A stretch of DNA of 25,135 nt from a virus. Under the pieces are notes generated by a model. The model worked only from the letters and a program-made list of their open reading frames with translations, had not been told where the DNA came from and made no database searches. Location: positions 1 through 25,135 of IMG/VR virus record IMGVR_UViG_3300025141_000686. One strand, given 5' to 3'. Below are positions 1-8,128 of the stretch, one piece after another (positions within the stretch are counted from its first letter, which is position 1; each line of letters starts with the position of its first letter). Position numbers and translations under genes: made by a program.

Positions 1-1355
1 GAATCAATCTCCAGAATGATGGTGGGTTCGGTATATTCCTCCAAGAAAGTAATTCGCAAGATAATTATTTTGGGGTTAAGGTAAATGATGCAGAGGATAT
101 GACACAGTTAATTTCAGGTTCAGGTGCTTCAGTTAATACAGGTTTTGTATTTCATACAGCAGCAAGTGGTAGTGAAGCAGAAGCGATGAGAATAACAAGT
201 GGTGGAAATGTGGAATTCCAAGATGGTACGGCAGCATTACCATCTATAACTAATAGTGGAGATGAGAACACAGGAGTATATTTCCCTGCTTCTAATACAG
301 TTGGTTTCTCTGCCAGTGGAACTGAAAGGATGAGGATGGATACTTATGGTCTTATTATTCCAGCAGCAGCATATGCTACAAGCACTATACCTATGGACGA
401 TGCTCGTAACGACTATAACTCTAATGGCTTTCAGGACGATGTTGCTAATTGGTTAATGGGTAAAGAAATGCAACTTACTATAACTACCGGGGCTAATACT
501 GGTGGTATTGCAATAGATACACAGACAAGTACTAAATCATCTCGTGGTCAATTAGCTTTTAGAAGGGGTTATAGTACTGGTAGTTCTCTTGGCAATACAG
601 GTGGCGATACAGAGTTCGGTGCTATATCTTGGCAGCAAGTATATGACCCGGAGAGTGGGGATGCAGGAGCAGGATATTATCAATTAGCAGAAATAGCAAA
701 GATTGAATTGAAAGGAAGCCATAGTGTAGCTTCAACGACTCGTGCTACCCTTGACTTTTATACTTCTTCAAGAGGAGGAGATACCAGTACACAGACAGGT
801 GCTGCTTATTACGCTGGTGTTAGTGGCCCTGAACTAGCTATGAGTATTGGTTTTAATCAACAGACGACATTCTACAATGATATAAATATTACTAGGGGAC
901 TTAGTGGTACTGGTGCTGGGCTAAAATTGTATGACCCAGACGGAGATAATTGGACTAAGTTTATAGCAACAGACCAAGTTGCAAATCTTACTTTAACATT
1001 ACCACCTGCTTATGCTGCTAGTAGTGGATATCAATTAGTCAGTACTGATGCAGGAGTGTTGACTTGGACAGCAGATTCATCCTCATTAAGATATAAAGAA
1101 AACATACGACCCTTAGAAATAGATTCATCTAAATTGTTTGAGTTGACTCCAAAGAGTTTTAATTTTAAAGAGGGTCATATAACTACACTACCGGGTACGT
1201 TTGGATACATAGCAGAAGAGGTAGACAAGATTTTACCTGAACTGATTCAGTATAATAAAGAAGGTCAGCCAGATTCATTGATGTATCCGTTACTGACAGT
1301 ATTACTATTAGAAGAAGTAAGAAAATTACGTTCTATGATTATGGAGGGAAAATAA
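1..1355 (+). CDS. Tail fibre/tail spike with C-terminal S74 intramolecular chaperone domain (5' partial)
   Basis: The frame is open from base 3, so the gene starts upstream; an internal ATG at 99 is only an in-frame Met. The visible part is Gly/Ser/Thr-rich and beta-rich, with the fibre-type pattern of 'nTGvyfp' followed by 'ERMRMD' near bases 265-335. The last ~95 residues form an S74 (endosialidase-type) chaperone/peptidase domain. It contains SSLRYKENI with the presumed catalytic Ser at 1080-1082 and Lys at 1095-1097 (S-x4-K spacing as in the family), then GYIAEEVDKILPEL and YPLLTVLLLEEV. In this family the domain helps the fibre trimerise and then cleaves itself off just at the Ser. The protein would sit at the tail tip and contact the host surface. 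Its place just before the connector genes, rather than after the tail genes, is not the usual order. The S74 call is firm; the receptor is unknown. Confidence 0.88.
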   Translation, partial: INLQNDGGFGIFLQESNSQDNYFGVKVNDAEDMTQLISGSGASVNTGFVFHTAASGSEAEAMRITSGGNVEFQDGTAALPSITNSGDENTGVYFPASNTVGFSASGTERMRMDTYGLIIPAAAYATSTIPMDDARNDYNSNGFQDDVANWLMGKEMQLTITTGANTGGIAIDTQTSTKSSRGQLAFRRGYSTGSSLGNTGGDTEFGAISWQQVYDPESGDAGAGYYQLAEIAKIELKGSHSVASTTRATLDFYTSSRGGDTSTQTGAAYYAGVSGPELAMSIGFNQQTTFYNDINITRGLSGTGAGLKLYDPDGDNWTKFIATDQVANLTLTLPPAYAASSGYQLVSTDAGVLTWTADSSSLRYKENIRPLEIDSSKLFELTPKSFNFKEGHITTLPGTFGYIAEEVDKILPELIQYNKEGQPDSLMYPLLTVLLLEEVRKLRSMIMEGK

Positions 1356-1583
1356 ATGGCAGACACAACAATAACAATCACAATAGCAGAGGCACAGTTT
1401 CCTGTTCTACAAAATGCGTTAGCTAACAGCATAGGTGATGCAAGTCCTGATGCTGATGATATTAAAACATATCTAATCAATGGCTTGAAACAGTCAGTTA
1501 AAGATTATAATAGAAAGAATAGTGTAGTAAGTGGTGATGGAACTACTGATACCATTACTTATTCTACCTTTTCACCAAGTTAA
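1356..1583 (+). CDS. Small hypothetical protein downstream of the tail fibre
   Basis: This 75-residue protein is not recognised. The ATG abuts the TAA of the tail-fibre gene, and a GGAGGG Shine-Dalgarno lies at about 1343-1348, inside the fibre gene, so the two are translationally coupled. The N-terminus alternates Thr/Ile (TTITITIAEA), suggesting a beta strand; the middle (residues ~15-50) looks helical and the C-terminus is Ser/Thr-rich. There is no signal peptide, membrane segment or Cys. The coupling suggests a virion accessory or fibre-associated role, but that is inference only. A probable promoter follows immediately, so this gene likely ends a transcription segment. Confidence 0.65.
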   Translation: MADTTITITIAEAQFPVLQNALANSIGDASPDADDIKTYLINGLKQSVKDYNRKNSVVSGDGTTDTITYSTFSPS

Positions 1584-1598
1584 AATATGTAGTATAAT
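1569..1598 (+). promoter_or_regulatory. Putative sigma-70-type promoter
   Basis: A perfect TATAAT -10 box lies at 1593-1598 in the context AGTATAATA. A weak -35 candidate TTTTCA (4 of 6 matches) lies at 1569-1574, 18 nt upstream. It is in the gap between the orphan ending at 1583 and the gene at 1630, which has a strong AGGAGG ribosome site. The AGTATAATA core recurs upstream of the genes at 3515 and 20108. Confidence 0.5.
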
Positions 1599-1629
1599 AT
1601 AAAGATAAAGTTTAGTTAGGAGGTTCAAC

Positions 1630-1878
1630 ATGGAAGTTGACATTAAAGAAGATTTGAATACTATAACTGACCAATTAGGTCAATTGGGGCAGGAACTAGA
1701 TAAAATAAATAATTCTAGAAATACTCTGATAGGTCAGATACAGAATTTACAAGGTGTGGCTATGTACTTGAGGGGCAAGTTACCACCAGAAGAAAGGCAA
1801 GAAGTTGTTGAACAGAAAGAAGGTTCAACAGAAGACTTTGAGAGAAGTACAGAATATCCTTCAAATGAAGAATCTTAA
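1630..1878 (+). CDS. Small coiled-coil protein
   Basis: The product is 82 residues and not assigned to a family. Residues ~8-52 have heptad-like spacing of Leu/Ile (ITDQLGQLGQELDKINN onward), predicting a coiled coil. The C-terminal 30 residues are acidic and rich in Glu and Ser, probably disordered. A strong AGGAGG Shine-Dalgarno lies 6 nt before the ATG and a promoter-like TATAAT lies upstream, so it probably heads the head-tail/tail transcript. The position between fibre and connector genes suggests a structural or assembly helper. No function is claimed. Confidence 0.65.
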   Translation: MEVDIKEDLNTITDQLGQLGQELDKINNSRNTLIGQIQNLQGVAMYLRGKLPPEERQEVVEQKEGSTEDFERSTEYPSNEES

Positions 1879-1891
1879 TATGGAGTAAGGC

Positions 1892-3013
1892 ATGGCTACA
1901 ACGGCAGGAGCCGAATTCGATAAAGTTTATAATGAGAATACATCAACTAGTACATTTACAGATAACACGCTAGAGGCACAATCTCCAGCAGGAACTGCAT
2001 TTACCCTTTTTAATAGTACTGCTGATTATTTATTACTAGGTCATGAATCAAGATTTGATATGGCTGTTTTTGATATAGATACGGCTGGAAGTCTGGGAGC
2101 TTTAACATGGCAATTTTCTACTGGTAGTTCATGGACTACCTTTGTACCAGCTTCAGGCAGATATGAGTTAGACCCAGATGATGATGAAGGTGGACAATAT
2201 GCTTTTGATAAAGATGGAGTAGAAATATTTCCTCCGAATCTACTAAATGCTTGGGCTACTAGAAGTATTAATAGTGTAACCAAATATTGGATACGAGTTA
2301 GTGCAGCTAGTACAACTACTGCTCCTACAATTAAAAGAATTCAGATGCGTCCTTATAATGCTTACTGTAGTACTCAGGATGTATATGAATTATTACAATT
2401 AAAAAATATTACAAGTGGTACAGATTTCACAACTTCTACTGTACCTAGTAAAGCATCAGTAGAGCAGTATATTATAGAAGCACAGTCTTATATTGATATG
2501 TACACAAGAAAATCTTGGAGACCTACTTATGTTGCCAATGAATATCAACAGTTCAATTTAAATGGTTTTAAATTAGATAAACCAGACCCCTATAAAGTAT
2601 TGAGTCTTAAAATTTGGAATGGTGCTAGTTGGGACACTAAAACGCAGGGTAGAAAAAATGATTACTTTTTAGTACAAGATACTGGTATGGTTCAGTTTTC
2701 TAGGTATTTTCTACTTCCTGCGAGATTTACTTCTTATAATGCTCCTGTATGGAGATGGGGTGGTGGAGAATTTACAATGCCAGTTAAGGTAACTTATTTA
2801 TACGGAAGAGATATAAATACAGATACGAGACAGGGAGGGATAATTACAGATATAACTAAAAAATTAGCTTCTATAGATGTTATAAGAACTGCTGATTTTG
2901 GTGGGAATGTTGTTAGTGGTATGGATAGAATTAGTTTGGAATCAAAGATATCTGGTTGGGATACTGATGTTAAGGATAATTTGGATTCTATGAAAGCTTT
3001 TGAGGTGTTCTAA
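1892..3013 (+). CDS. Head-tail connector (gp6-like adaptor) with an extra N-terminal beta domain
   Basis: This 373-residue protein appears to have two parts. Residues ~1-155 form a beta-rich module with WQFSTGSSW, an acidic loop, and KYWIRVSA, a pattern seen in several phage structural proteins ('W..s.g..W...yWiRv'). From ~157 onward, YCSTQDVYELLQL, then VEQYIIEAQSYIDMYTRKSW, resembles the helical start of gp6-type head-tail connector/adaptor proteins, which form a ring beneath the portal. Connectors of this type are usually ~100-200 residues, so the N-terminal module is an addition. The start has a GGAG/AAGG ribosome site; the stop overlaps the next start (TAATG). The connector call rests on remembered family pattern and gene order. 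Confidence 0.6.
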   Translation: MATTAGAEFDKVYNENTSTSTFTDNTLEAQSPAGTAFTLFNSTADYLLLGHESRFDMAVFDIDTAGSLGALTWQFSTGSSWTTFVPASGRYELDPDDDEGGQYAFDKDGVEIFPPNLLNAWATRSINSVTKYWIRVSAASTTTAPTIKRIQMRPYNAYCSTQDVYELLQLKNITSGTDFTTSTVPSKASVEQYIIEAQSYIDMYTRKSWRPTYVANEYQQFNLNGFKLDKPDPYKVLSLKIWNGASWDTKTQGRKNDYFLVQDTGMVQFSRYFLLPARFTSYNAPVWRWGGGEFTMPVKVTYLYGRDINTDTRQGGIITDITKKLASIDVIRTADFGGNVVSGMDRISLESKISGWDTDVKDNLDSMKAFEVF

Positions 3014-3450
3014 TGGCTGATGAACCTATTCCAATAGATGATATAATTACAGATTTAGATGGGCAATGGAATGCCAGTAATGTTACTGAGCCTTCTTTTA
3101 TAATTGTTAATGGGGATAACCAACCAATAAGATTTGATTTGAATGTTGGAGACCATGTAATTGGTAGAACAGGTAGCCCAGCTTTTCAGGAAGAGCCTAT
3201 AGGAAATTGGAAATATGGAAATAGAACTTATAATGTTCAGTTAGAAGTATATACATTAAATAGTAGACAACGTTTATATAATTTAATGCAAGAGATTCGT
3301 AGAATTACACATAATAGAATGCATTCATTGTCTAATTTCCAAAGGCAACAGTTTATGGGATTTAATGAAGAAGTGAGCGAACAAGTAAATATGTGGACAG
3401 GAACTGTAGATATTAATTTAGTTAATAATGCAGTTTTATTAGATACATAG
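3013..3450 (+). CDS. Putative tail terminator / head-tail completion protein
   Basis: The protein is 145 residues, a usual size for tail terminators. The sequence begins with an acidic segment, then a beta stretch around FIIVNGDNQPIRFDL, then NRTYNVQLEVYTLNSRQRLYNL and a helix ending before IRRITHNRMHSL, and finishes in a strand (WTGTVDINLVNN). This mixed layout of strand, long helix and C-terminal strand fits the fold of tail-terminator proteins. The call depends mainly on position: directly after the connector (1-nt overlap) and directly before the tail tube gene. No enzymatic motif is present. It could be another small neck protein. Confidence 0.5.
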   Translation: MADEPIPIDDIITDLDGQWNASNVTEPSFIIVNGDNQPIRFDLNVGDHVIGRTGSPAFQEEPIGNWKYGNRTYNVQLEVYTLNSRQRLYNLMQEIRRITHNRMHSLSNFQRQQFMGFNEEVSEQVNMWTGTVDINLVNNAVLLDT

Positions 3451-3467
3451 GAAATTTAATTAAAATA

Positions 3468-3476
3468 AGTATAATA
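3468..3476 (+). promoter_or_regulatory. Putative -10 element (AGTATAATA) upstream of tail tube gene
   Basis: TATAAT at 3470-3475 lies in the 64-base gap before the tail tube gene. No convincing -35 is seen at 16-18 nt upstream, so this is weaker than the copies at 1593 and 20070. A separate promoter would make sense for a tail tube gene, whose product is needed in many copies. Confidence 0.35.
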
Positions 3477-3484
3477 ATATATGA

Positions 3485-3500
3485 TACTAGTAATCTAGTA
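3485..3500 (+). repeat. Short inverted repeat in the tail tube leader
   Basis: TACTAG and CTAGTA flank a TAAT loop, giving 6-bp arms directly before the GGGGG Shine-Dalgarno at 3501-3505 of the tail tube gene. A hairpin at the 5' end of the leader could stabilise the mRNA or the site could bind a regulator. It may also be chance in AT-rich DNA. Confidence 0.3.
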
Positions 3501-3514
3501 GGGGGTATTTAAAT

Positions 3515-5329
3515 ATGGCTGTTTATAGAAGTGACCAAGCGCAAGTAACGTTTGCTACAGAAGCTGCGCAGGGTGGAGACCCAGAAATGATGGAGGGAAC
3601 TGCTGGTTCTTCAACTGCATTATTGAATGCAGATGCAAATGCAGGAGCTAGGACAATTACTGTAGATACTATTGCATCAGCTTCTATCGTAGTGGGTGAT
3701 ATGGTTCGTATAGGTACAGTAGAAAGTACTGCTGCAAATACTTATAGAGAACATGAAGTAAGACGAGTTGAGGCTTTTGCTGGTACTCAACAAGTTGGAA
3801 CTACTCCCGGCAATACTATTACCCTTACTTTAGACAGACCCCTAGCTTTTTTCCATGCAGATAACGAAGAAGTTAAAGAAGTTACTGCCATAGGTGGAGC
3901 TGCTAGTAGAAATGATGATGATAAATATATTACTTATATTCCCGGTGTATATGAAACTGTAGATACTCCAGACCCAGAGATGTCACATGAAGGTAGGAGA
4001 TTCTTAGGAACTCAATCTAAAAGAAATTGGTCTTATGCTTATCCCGGTCAACAAACTTTGACTGGTTCCATCTCTGGAATCATTCTATTAAATGGATGGC
4101 CATTAAGATTTCCAATTGGTAGTGTTGTTACTACTCCTCAGACAAAAGGTAGTACTGGTGCATCTTTACATGGAGAAGCTAAAAAAGGAGATATTTTCAT
4201 TAGAATTGATAACGGAAGTGGTTCTGCTGTAACGGCTATCAATACTGCAGCTGCTGCTGGTGGTTATGTATGTATAGATGATGGAAGTGCTACTAAATCC
4301 GAAGTTAGACGATTTGCTCAAGCAGTAGTTAATACTACTTATTATAAATTAAATGCTCCTTTACAATTTGACCATGCTGATGATGTATCAGTCGAAACTT
4401 GTGATGCAGACGGTGGAGATTATTTTGACCACAAAATTATAGAACAAGTAGACCTAGATTCTGTTTCATGGCATGTACATATGAAAGATAGTGGTGAAAC
4501 AGTAGCTAATAATTTTGATAGACGATATGTGGGTGGAAAAATTGATTCAACTACTATTACTGCTGAAGAAGGTGGGATGGTAACAATGTCATGGGATGGT
4601 GTAAATTTCCTAAACATGGTACACAATCAATTGAATCAATCAACTGTTAGCACTAATATCTATAGTAGTGACTCTACAGGGGCTGGTATGCCCAGATATG
4701 GCTTGATGCAAGCTATTGATTCTGATGACATAGGTCAACCCGGTACAAATAATAATACTGGTTATCCAAGTACACAACCGTATTATTACTCTGAAGGAAC
4801 AGTAAAATTCTTTAGTCAGACTTTTGCAAGAATTAGAAGTTTCTCGCTCTCAATTGCCAATGGTTCTGAACCTAGATATTATATAGGTAAACAAGGAGCT
4901 AGAGCTAGAGGCCCTTATGAAATTAAAGAAGGCCCTAGAGAATATTCCATGTCTTGTTCAGTTGCCTTACCAGATACTGAAGCAGCTACAGGTACTGACC
5001 AATCTACAGCATTAGAATTATTCAAACAGCTATTGCTTGAAGGAGATTATGGAGGACTTTTAGATAGAAGAGGTTTTACAGCTTCATTAAAGTTTGAAAG
5101 AGCTGCTAATGATTATATAATTATTGATATACCTAGAAGTTCGGAAGGTGGGACTATAGGTTCTCCACTAGAGGGAACTGACAATAGGTCTAGACTTAAT
5201 GAACAAGGTATATTTATAAACACAGCACCTCATAGTTTAACAACTGATAATCCATTTCAAGTCGATTTGGATATGATATTCAGAAGTATAGAGATTAATA
5301 TAAGGGATACAGTACCTACTTATCCTTAA
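3515..5329 (+). CDS. Major tail (tube) protein with two inserted repeat modules
   Basis: At 604 residues this is longer than typical tail tube proteins (~150-350). The tube-like signature is in the middle and C-terminal half: DRRYVGGKIDSTTITAEEGG followed by MVTMSWDG, then FFSQTFARIRSFSLSI. Two beta modules, at about residues 36-128 and 212-303, are related to each other; both have a 'GD.v/i.I' strand, EVRR.., a strand ending in LDRPLAFFHAD or LNAPLQFDHAD, and an acidic end. They probably project as decorations from the tube. The gene has its own ribosome site (GGGGG, 9 nt) and a -10-like element. It precedes the tail chaperones and tape measure as expected. No sheath gene follows, supporting a non-contractile tail. 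Confidence 0.7.
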   Translation: MAVYRSDQAQVTFATEAAQGGDPEMMEGTAGSSTALLNADANAGARTITVDTIASASIVVGDMVRIGTVESTAANTYREHEVRRVEAFAGTQQVGTTPGNTITLTLDRPLAFFHADNEEVKEVTAIGGAASRNDDDKYITYIPGVYETVDTPDPEMSHEGRRFLGTQSKRNWSYAYPGQQTLTGSISGIILLNGWPLRFPIGSVVTTPQTKGSTGASLHGEAKKGDIFIRIDNGSGSAVTAINTAAAAGGYVCIDDGSATKSEVRRFAQAVVNTTYYKLNAPLQFDHADDVSVETCDADGGDYFDHKIIEQVDLDSVSWHVHMKDSGETVANNFDRRYVGGKIDSTTITAEEGGMVTMSWDGVNFLNMVHNQLNQSTVSTNIYSSDSTGAGMPRYGLMQAIDSDDIGQPGTNNNTGYPSTQPYYYSEGTVKFFSQTFARIRSFSLSIANGSEPRYYIGKQGARARGPYEIKEGPREYSMSCSVALPDTEAATGTDQSTALELFKQLLLEGDYGGLLDRRGFTASLKFERAANDYIIIDIPRSSEGGTIGSPLEGTDNRSRLNEQGIFINTAPHSLTTDNPFQVDLDMIFRSIEINIRDTVPTYP

Positions 5330-5355
5330 AATAAAATTAAATATCGGAGGAAAGA

Positions 5356-5727
5356 ATGGCCGTAAAGAAAAGTAATTTTGATATAAATAAATATCAAATT
5401 CAAAATACTCTACAGAAAATAAAAGTTGAGATACCAGATACTGGAGATGCCTTTGAGGTATCAGTAAAACAGTTATCTTGGAGCCAAAGAAATCAGTTAG
5501 TATCTAAATGTCTAGAATGGCAGAAAGATGGACAAACTAATTTTAATGGTGACCTTTATGTAAAGGAAAGTTTAAAAGAGATGATTGTAGAAGCTCCTTG
5601 GGGCAGAACTACAGAATCTTTTTTGTCTTCAATAGATGCTAGATTAGGAGCAGCATTAGAATCATTAGTTCCTAAAGCATATGGAGATGAGGATGGCATA
5701 GACCCTACAAATGTAAAAAAAGGGTAA
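5356..5727 (+). CDS. Tail assembly chaperone, N-terminal product (gpG-like)
   Basis: This 123-residue soluble protein begins with basic residues, contains a strand pair (KIKVEIPDTGDAFEVSVKQL), then helices (QRNQLVSKCLEW). It lies between the tail tube and tape measure genes, where tailed phages encode the chaperone that coats the tape measure during tail assembly. The last codons read GTA-AAA-AAA-GGG-TAA and include the slippery run A-AAA-AAA, after which a -1 shift enters the frame of the next gene. The expected longer product would have 122 residues from this gene plus 90 residues (212 total). A GGAGG ribosome site at 5346-5350 precedes the ATG. The role is inferred from position and the frameshift site. 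Confidence 0.72.
   Translation: MAVKKSNFDINKYQIQNTLQKIKVEIPDTGDAFEVSVKQLSWSQRNQLVSKCLEWQKDGQTNFNGDLYVKESLKEMIVEAPWGRTTESFLSSIDARLGAALESLVPKAYGDEDGIDPTNVKKG
5715..5722 (+). other. Programmed -1 ribosomal frameshift site (A-AAA-AAA-G)
   Basis: Seven A's at 5715-5721 followed by G are in the correct zero-frame phasing (A AAA AAA G) for tandem slippage. After a -1 shift the ribosome reads AGG-GTA-ATG and continues directly in the frame of the following ORF, without meeting a stop. This is the arrangement known for lambda G/GT and many other tail chaperone pairs. Confidence 0.8.
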
Positions 5728-5993
5728 TGGCTTTCATGAGGAATACAGGGGATTTCTCTCCCTTTGAAGCCTTAATTTTTACTTACTGGATTACAATATT
5801 ACAGATGTTGAAGAAAGGTATTCCATGGGAAGCCATAATGAATTTTTCACAAAGTGAGTTACACATGGTAGTTGGAATCGAAGCTGCACTTCAACAAAAA
5901 GAAGCAGATGACCAAGCTAGACAAATGGCTAGGTCATCTTCTACATCCTCTATGGCATCATCTTTTCCTAATATGGGGGGAGGTTTTAGCTAA
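5727..5993 (+). CDS. Tail assembly chaperone, frameshift extension (gpT-like)
   Basis: This ORF of 88 residues overlaps the stop of the previous gene (TAATG) and is in the -1 frame relative to it. It is probably made mostly as the C-terminal part of a 212-residue fusion through the slippery site at 5715-5721, although its own ATG could allow separate reinitiation. The first ~60 residues are helical with a hydrophobic stretch (EALIFTYWITILQMLKKG); the last ~25 are Ser/Met/Gly-rich and likely flexible. The T domain in known systems recruits the tail tube protein to the tape-measure complex. It ends in a TAATG overlap with the tape measure start. Confidence 0.7.
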   Translation: MAFMRNTGDFSPFEALIFTYWITILQMLKKGIPWEAIMNFSQSELHMVVGIEAALQQKEADDQARQMARSSSTSSMASSFPNMGGGFS

Positions 5994-8113
5994 TGGTAGG
6001 AAAAGGAAGATTTACAGGGGGTCAAGAACCTGTTACTCCCGGAAGGTGGAAAGGTAGTGGTGGGATATCAGAAGAAAGAGGAAGCCCTTGGAAAGTAAGA
6101 CATGACCCTAAAATGGCTTCCAAACTTGGTCAAGCCATGGAAAAGCAAGTTATCTTTGGTATGCAGGATGCAACAAAGGCGATTGCAAAATCCAAAAAAG
6201 TCAAACAAGCCGTTGCTGGCAATATGGCTGATTTTATGGAAACTGCCATTACTTCAGCTAAAGGTAGCAGAGCTGCTGGTGCTGGAAAAGCTATTAAAAG
6301 AGGTATTGCTTCTAAACGAGAGGCCGGTGGGGTAGCTGCTACTGCTTTAACAGATGCTATGAAAAACATACCGGGCGTGAGAGAAGCAGGACGAATGGGA
6401 CAGGATATTGGAGCTGTTGGGGGAATGGCTAGAAGAGGCATGGGACAAGCTGCAGAAGGTGCTAGAGGTATGGCTGGCCGAATAGGCGGAAGTACCTTTG
6501 GAACGACTGTAGGCGTTGGAGCCTTAGATGCTATGGAAGGGGCGAGAGCTATGGGTGGTAGAGCTATGGAAGGTGTGGCAGGTATGCGTAGAGGTATGGG
6601 AAGAGGTATGAGAAGAATGGCTGGAATGGCTGGAGGTATGGGTAGAGGTGCTATGGCAGGAGCTGAAGCAGGAGCTGCAGGGGCAAAAATGGGTGGTAAG
6701 GGCATGAAGTTCTTAGCTCAAGGTGGCCCTAAAATGCTTAAATCCATAAAGGGTATGGCTGGTAAAGGAATGGGTATGATGGGAATTTCCTTATCTTTAA
6801 GTTCTTTATTACGTCAGTCACAGATATTTACAGGAACTATAGGTTCTTTATTTCAAATTATTGGTGGATTCATTGACGTACTTCTTGCACCATTTATGCC
6901 GTTATTTGCTAAAGCTATGGAGTTTATAGCTCAATATATACCTATAGTCCAGAAATATGCTCAACTGGCATATGAGTGGTTAGAGGCAGAAGTTTTTCCT
7001 ATTATACAAGCCTACGTTGAATGGTGGTGGGGAAAGATACAAGAAGTATGGGCTATTTTGGAACCTCATGTGGAAACTACTATTGCTTGGTTAGCAGATG
7101 TATGGGAATGGGCAAAAACAGATTTACTAGCATGGGTTACTGATACTGCATGGCCAGCAATTCAGCCGGCTGTTGATTGGCTTGTAGGGGCTGGAGACTG
7201 GATACTTGATACGCTATGGGAAACTATTAAGACTTGGACTACGGAGCTTATACAATGGGCGCCGGATGCTTGGAATTGGATAGAAAATACAGCGTGGCCA
7301 GCCGTTAAAGCTGTAATGGATTATATTCAAGATGAAGTTTGGCCACTTATTAAAGACCTTTGGGAAACCGTAAAAACTTGGGCTGTAGGATTATGGGATT
7401 TAGTATTTCCAAAAGTAAAAGAGATGTGGGAAAATTTAAAAGATACTATTGAGCCTATTATAGAAGAAGCAAAGCCTATAATTATGGATATAATAGATAA
7501 TATAGTAGCTGCTGCTAAACCGTATTTTAATATGCTATGGGCAATCGTAGAAGAAGTAATAGTGCCTTTGGTGGGATTACTGGTTAAATTTGTAATGTTC
7601 ATATTAGGAAAAATTTGGGGTTGGCTAATGAAATTTCTTGGTTGGTTCTGGGACAATATAGGGAAAGGGGTTCTACAAGCTTTGAAATGGTGGACATCTA
7701 AATTACCGGGAATGTTTAATGCAATTACTGCCTTTATTAGAGACCCTATGAAGTATCTAGTTAAATGGGCAGCATTTATATTAGAAAAAGTAGTTAATTT
7801 CATGGATTATATAGCTGGAATTGAGTTGCCTTGGGGTATGGGAAAACCTTTTGATGGAGTCATGGATGCATTAGGTAGAAAGAGTTTGGATGGAATTCTT
7901 ACTGATTTAAACACCTTTTTAGATGCAAAAGCAGGGCCGGGAATGGCAACGGAAAATGTACTTACAGTTAATATAGCTACAGTAGATGCTACTACTGGTG
8001 CAGTTAATGAGGAAGCAGCCGTATTTGGTGCAAGCACTAAAGAAGCTCAATTGACCCAACTGTTAACAAATAAAGCATTAAAACAACCTGAACCGACTAT
8101 TGCTACAGATTAG
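5993..8113 (+). CDS. Tape measure protein
   Basis: This 706-residue protein sits in the usual place after the frameshifted chaperones. Residues ~1-255 are basic and then extremely rich in Gly, Met, Ala and Arg (GMARRGMGQAAEGARGMAG and similar), a low-complexity helical segment. Residues ~260-325 are strongly hydrophobic (ISLSLSSLL, FQIIGGFIDVLLAPFMPLF), as in tape measures that insert into the host membrane on DNA ejection. Residues ~327-565 carry many regularly spaced Trp residues in amphipathic helices (AWPAIQPAVDWL, AWPAVKAVMDYI, VWPLIKDLW). With the usual ~1.5 A of tail per residue, a tail of about 100 nm is expected. No lytic or peptidase domain is seen. Confidence 0.85.
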   Translation: MVGKGRFTGGQEPVTPGRWKGSGGISEERGSPWKVRHDPKMASKLGQAMEKQVIFGMQDATKAIAKSKKVKQAVAGNMADFMETAITSAKGSRAAGAGKAIKRGIASKREAGGVAATALTDAMKNIPGVREAGRMGQDIGAVGGMARRGMGQAAEGARGMAGRIGGSTFGTTVGVGALDAMEGARAMGGRAMEGVAGMRRGMGRGMRRMAGMAGGMGRGAMAGAEAGAAGAKMGGKGMKFLAQGGPKMLKSIKGMAGKGMGMMGISLSLSSLLRQSQIFTGTIGSLFQIIGGFIDVLLAPFMPLFAKAMEFIAQYIPIVQKYAQLAYEWLEAEVFPIIQAYVEWWWGKIQEVWAILEPHVETTIAWLADVWEWAKTDLLAWVTDTAWPAIQPAVDWLVGAGDWILDTLWETIKTWTTELIQWAPDAWNWIENTAWPAVKAVMDYIQDEVWPLIKDLWETVKTWAVGLWDLVFPKVKEMWENLKDTIEPIIEEAKPIIMDIIDNIVAAAKPYFNMLWAIVEEVIVPLVGLLVKFVMFILGKIWGWLMKFLGWFWDNIGKGVLQALKWWTSKLPGMFNAITAFIRDPMKYLVKWAAFILEKVVNFMDYIAGIELPWGMGKPFDGVMDALGRKSLDGILTDLNTFLDAKAGPGMATENVLTVNIATVDATTGAVNEEAAVFGASTKEAQLTQLLTNKALKQPEPTIATD

Positions 8114-8128
8114 GAGATGAATTTATAA

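Noticed and set aside
5872-6057. 61-residue + strand ORF between chaperone and tape measure
   Set aside because: It overlaps the well-placed chaperone extension and tape measure genes in a third frame and has no ribosome site.
6130-6705. 191-residue Pro/Ala/Ile-rich ORF on the - strand
   Set aside because: It is the antisense of the Gly/Ala/Met/Arg-rich part of the tape measure gene; its composition follows from that sequence and no ribosome site or family pattern is seen.
7327-7803. 158-residue ORF on the - strand
   Set aside because: It lies wholly within the tape measure gene, has no recognisable domain, and all real genes here are on the + strand.
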